A stretch of DNA of 64,000 bases. Source: Oceanihabitans sp. IOP_32. GTDB lineage: Bacteria; Bacteroidota; Bacteroidia; Flavobacteriales; Flavobacteriaceae. Shown in pieces: positions 61,401 to 64,000 of this stretch; within the stretch, counting starts at the first letter, position 1; every line of letters starts with the position of its first letter. The position numbers and the translations under genes are program-made. The notes under the pieces are model-generated. The model worked only from the letters and a program-made list of their open reading frames with translations, was not told the origin of the DNA and ran no database searches. The stretch spans positions 3,293,001-3,357,000 of the forward strand of contig NZ_CP040813.1 of the NCBI RefSeq assembly GCF_009498295.1, in the 5' to 3' direction.

Positions 61401-64000
61401 AAATGTTTAAAAGCTCTACAAGTTTTAATCAGCCTCTAAACACATGGAATACTGCCAATGTAACCACCATGAATAGTATGTTTGAAGATGCAGATAGCTT
61501 TAATCAACCTTTAAATAATTGGGACGTATCATCTGTAACCAACATGGGAAGAATGTTTCAAGCCGCTTCGGTATTTAATCAAAACATAAATTCTTGGAAT
61601 GTCACAAACGTTATATTTATGCAAAGCATGTTCTTTAATGCTACGGCCTTTAATGAGCCATTAAATAATTGGGATGTAAACTCAGTAGTAAATATGTCTA
61701 GAATGTTCAGAAGGGCCTCTAGTTTCAATCAACCTTTAAATTCTTGGAATGTGAGTGCCGTAGCCAATATGTCCTCAATGTTTGAAGATGCCATAGCTTT
61801 TAATCAACCCCTAGATAATTGGGATGTGTCTTCTGTAACACTAATGGAGTCCATGTTTGAAGGTGCAACGGTATTTAATCAAAATATAAACGCTTGGAAT
61901 GTTGGTGTGGTGACCCAAATGGAAGCCCTGTTTAAAGAGGCTGTGGCTTATAACCAGCCTTTAAACAATTGGAATACCAGAGAAGCTTTAACCATGCAAG
62001 AAATGTTTAGAGGTGCTACAGCCTTTAATCAACCTATAGATTCTTGGGATGTGTCTTACGTGACCAATATGGAAGAGATGTTTAGAAATGCAACCGTTTT
62101 TAATCAAACTATGAATTCTTGGAATGTGGCTTCGGTTACCACCATGCGCAGCATGTTTGAAGAGGCCTTAGCCTTTAATGCTGCTATTGGTAATTGGAAC
62201 GTAAGAGCTGTAACAACCATGCAAAATATGTTCTCTGGTGCGACTAATTTTAATCAGAATATTAATAATTGGCGCGTTTTTAATGTAGAGAATATGAATT
62301 ATATGTTTAGAAATGCTACGGCCTTTAATCAACCCTTAAACCAGTGGAGTTTTGGCGCAGTAAGCATGAATTCTATGCTTTTTACTGCCTCTGCCTTTAA
62401 CCAATATCTTGGGGATTGGGATATATCTGGTGTAAGTGATATGACAGATATGTTAGACAGAACTGCAATTACAAGAGAAAATTACGACAATACTCTTATA
62501 GCTTGGTCTCAACAAGCCCTTACACCAAATATTACACTTGGCGCCGAGGGTTTACTGTATTGCGATGCTTTAGAAGAAAGGCAAACCATGATTGATAATT
62601 TTGGATGGACAATCGCAGATGATATTTTAGATTGTCCGTTGCCAACATGCACCCAATTAGTCTCGCCTTTAAACGGAGCAACCAACGTACCTGTAAACAC
62701 CAATTTAACTTGGGATCCTACCTTATTTGCTCGTGGTTACAGATTAACGGTAGGCACAAGTCCTGGCGGAAACGATATTGTAGATAATGAAGTGGTTAAT
62801 GATACTAGTTACGAATTTACATCAGACTTCACTGGCGGTGAAACCGTATATGTTACCCTTATTCCTTTTAACGATACTGGTAATGCCATAGGTCCTTGTG
62901 TTGAAGAAAGTTTTAGCATTTCAACCGATGCTGCTACGGTACCAAATTGCACTACGCTTACTGCGCCTGTTAATAATGCTACCAATGTAACAGTGGGCAC
63001 CAATTTATCTTGGCAACCCATTGCAGATGCAGACGGATACCAACTTAGCATAGGAACAAGTGCTGGTGCTACTGATATTTTACCTAACACAAACGTGGGT
63101 AACGTAACTATATTCGATTTACCAACAGATTTACCAGAAGACACCGATATATTTGTGAGTATTATACCTTTTAATGATCAAGGTTTAGCAACAGCATGTG
63201 CGTCAGAGCGTTTTACCACAGAATTAATACCTGCGCCTCCTGTTTGTACAAACCTAACCAACCCTTTAAACGGGGGCGTTAACGTACCTTTAGACACTAA
63301 TATTAGTTGGAGTGCTGTACCTAATGCAACCGGATATCTTGTTATTGTAGGAACTACACAAGGAGGTAATGAAATAGTTAATAATGTAGATGTAAATAAT
63401 AATACAAGCTATGTTATTCCTACTAACCTGCAACCCAATCGAACCTACTATGTAACCATAATACCGTATAACGCTATTGGTGATGCTATGGGTTGTGCCG
63501 AAGAAAGCTTTAGAACAGGAACAAGTCTTATAAACGCTGTACCTGCATGTACCTCATTAACTATGCCTTTAAATAACGCAACTAATGTAGCAGTTGGTAC
63601 AAATATTGAATGGAATGCTGTAGCAAATACAACAGGTTATAATTTAACTATTGGCACAACTTCTGGAGGAGATGATATTTTGCCATTAACCGATTTGGGA
63701 AATGCTACGACTTATAATTTGGTAAGCGATTTACCAGAGGCCACAACAATATTTGTAACGATTACTCCTTACAATGCTATTGGAGATGCGGTAAGTTGTA
63801 CTGAAGAAAGTTTTACTACAGAAACCTTAGCAACCGCTCCAAATTGTACCACATTAATAAGCCCTTTAAATAATGCCACAAATGTTAGTGTAAGTACTAA
63901 TTTAACTTGGACTGCCATTACCAATGCAGACGGTTACAGAATTTCTATCGGCACAACTTCTGGCGGAATAGAACTGGTAGATAATGAGGTTTTAGGAAAT
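58475..64000 (+). CDS. Giant BspA-like (DUF285) surface protein, partial at C-terminus
   Basis: An uninterrupted frame of 1842 codons from ATG 58475 to the window edge. A signal peptide (MKKLLQLFILLFLFISTSLYA, cut before Q) leads into a PKD-like domain (VDWGDTN...THTYTTPGIY, about 65-95). A block of about 15 DUF285 repeats of roughly 25 residues follows, with consensus FNQPLNNWDVSNVTNMSxMF (about residues 150-530). Then come a fibronectin-like module starting CTNLVSPLNGDTNVP (about 590), a second PKD-like domain (VDWGDDQ...THTYAVPGIY), a second block of about 20 DUF285 repeats (about 815-1340), and at least five fibronectin-like modules of about 95 residues beginning C[TA]xLxxPLN. A T9SS sorting domain is expected beyond the edge. 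It is probably an adhesin. Confidence 0.9.
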   Translation, partial: MKKLLQLFILLFLFISTSLYAQAGFESRWNTTNLSTGSSGNNQITIPTNPAFTYNYTVDWGDTNIDSNVTGNITHTYTTPGIYTITITGTFPAIYFNNDGDRLKITEILSWGTTIQWQSMENAFYGCENLNFDAINSPDLSQVTSLRNMFRGCTSFNGILNNWDVSTITDISGLFAEAGIFNRPLESWNTINVTDMSYTFHQARRFNEPLDNWNTASVTTLEYTFSEANDFNQNINNWDVSQVTNMYGAFRYTGNFNNPLNNWVVTQVTNMSSMFQGSGFNQPIANWNVNNVTNMSAMFRESLFNHPIEIWNVSSVTNMREMFHRHRTYNHPLNNWDVSNVTNMASMFDGWLWDAIYNQPLNNWDVSKVTDMRNMFRENSAFNQDISSWDVSSVTNMSGMFQQTPVFNQDISSWVVTNVTNMAYMFNQATVFNQPLNTWNVSNVVNMSYMFDRALAFNQPLNTWNVSNVTNMRNMFNETPVFNQPLNNWDTTNVTNFSAMFNSASSFDQNLGNFNISNANNMINMLSNSGLSQTNYDDTLIGWATQTVNNNITLGATNLQYCDGRFARQQLIDSNNWSFAGDIINCSFVLCTNLVSPLNGDTNVPASANLVWQTTPNAAGYRVTVRIIRGGIESIPFNDFDVGNNTALNLETPLGADLLVAGDQVFVTIVPYNSSNEPAVNCVEESFTVVESWVNSPDAFKFTIDTRNLDTNSSAANQIRLELLSGLTYNFSVDWGDDQFNNNVSNPITHTYAVPGIYTISIIGNYPAHYYGSSNRDNLKLISMDQWGTQVWESMANAFYYCENMVYNTTDVPNLANVTNMSGMFSNCLLFNNNIDNWDVSSVTNMYRMFIGARLFNQPLNSWNVSNVTNMSDMFLAATAFNQPLDNWNTANVTDMSRMFESASVFNQNINNWNVSNVTNMASMFDRALVYNQPLNNWDVSNVTDMSKMFTGLILSMAFNQPIGMWDVSNVTDMSEMFKSSTSFNQPLNTWNTANVTTMNSMFEDADSFNQPLNNWDVSSVTNMGRMFQAASVFNQNINSWNVTNVIFMQSMFFNATAFNEPLNNWDVNSVVNMSRMFRRASSFNQPLNSWNVSAVANMSSMFEDAIAFNQPLDNWDVSSVTLMESMFEGATVFNQNINAWNVGVVTQMEALFKEAVAYNQPLNNWNTREALTMQEMFRGATAFNQPIDSWDVSYVTNMEEMFRNATVFNQTMNSWNVASVTTMRSMFEEALAFNAAIGNWNVRAVTTMQNMFSGATNFNQNINNWRVFNVENMNYMFRNATAFNQPLNQWSFGAVSMNSMLFTASAFNQYLGDWDISGVSDMTDMLDRTAITRENYDNTLIAWSQQALTPNITLGAEGLLYCDALEERQTMIDNFGWTIADDILDCPLPTCTQLVSPLNGATNVPVNTNLTWDPTLFARGYRLTVGTSPGGNDIVDNEVVNDTSYEFTSDFTGGETVYVTLIPFNDTGNAIGPCVEESFSISTDAATVPNCTTLTAPVNNATNVTVGTNLSWQPIADADGYQLSIGTSAGATDILPNTNVGNVTIFDLPTDLPEDTDIFVSIIPFNDQGLATACASERFTTELIPAPPVCTNLTNPLNGGVNVPLDTNISWSAVPNATGYLVIVGTTQGGNEIVNNVDVNNNTSYVIPTNLQPNRTYYVTIIPYNAIGDAMGCAEESFRTGTSLINAVPACTSLTMPLNNATNVAVGTNIEWNAVANTTGYNLTIGTTSGGDDILPLTDLGNATTYNLVSDLPEATTIFVTITPYNAIGDAVSCTEESFTTETLATAPNCTTLISPLNNATNVSVSTNLTWTAITNADGYRISIGTTSGGIELVDNEVLGN

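Overview
The window looks like the chromosome of a marine-type member of the Flavobacteriaceae (Bacteroidota). The base composition is low in G+C. Several genes are preceded by TAnnTTTG-like -7 boxes rather than clear Shine-Dalgarno sites. LpxC and FabZ are fused. A PorX regulator of the type IX secretion system (T9SS) is present, and many lipoproteins and surface proteins are of Bacteroidota type. No rRNA, tRNA or CRISPR array was recognised.

Layout. 1-8.4 kb: fumC (cut by the window edge), aroB, a proline dehydrogenase, alanine dehydrogenase, tsaE, porX and an HD phosphohydrolase. 8.5-14.4 kb: a lipid A block (lpxD, lpxC-fabZ, lpxA), then efp, a second lpxD-like gene and sucD, closed by a strong hairpin. 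14.5-19.3 kb: a lipoprotein, fabG, a von Willebrand-type membrane protein and an SPFH/prohibitin protein. 19.5-27.2 kb: a complete histidine operon, hisG-D-C-B-H-A-F-IE, headed by a His-rich leader peptide and attenuator; hisB carries two one-base frameshifts. 27.3-30.8 kb: a segment of about 3.1 kb that has been inverted, splitting a DUF2461 gene and a small membrane-protein gene. It carries a PIN/HTH toxin-antitoxin pair, truA and one copy of a 223-bp MITE-like element. 31-35.6 kb: a thioesterase and leuCDB. 35.7-39 kb: MscS channel, DUF3817, DedA-like and OmpA-like proteins.

39.1-43.4 kb is a compact accessory island and the most interesting part. An XRE repressor and ImmA/IrrE protease face a four-gene operon encoding a 57-residue basic protein, a DUF5706/PycTM-type membrane effector, a class III (PycC-type) nucleotide cyclase and an E2-like (UBC-fold) protein with a SEC-C zinc motif. 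I read it as a Pycsar anti-phage system extended by a stand-alone E2-like enzyme and a protease-controlled repressor. Palindromic sequences lie on both sides.

43.4-64 kb: an FG-GAP-like lipoprotein, the tesA / lolD-like ATPase / FtsX permease cluster, an FAD oxidoreductase, small conserved proteins, an EamA transporter, a TetR-SDR-nitroreductase operon, the second MITE copy, a MarC protein, a DEAH helicase with membrane segments, and the first 1842 codons of a giant DUF285 (BspA-like) surface protein that runs off the window.
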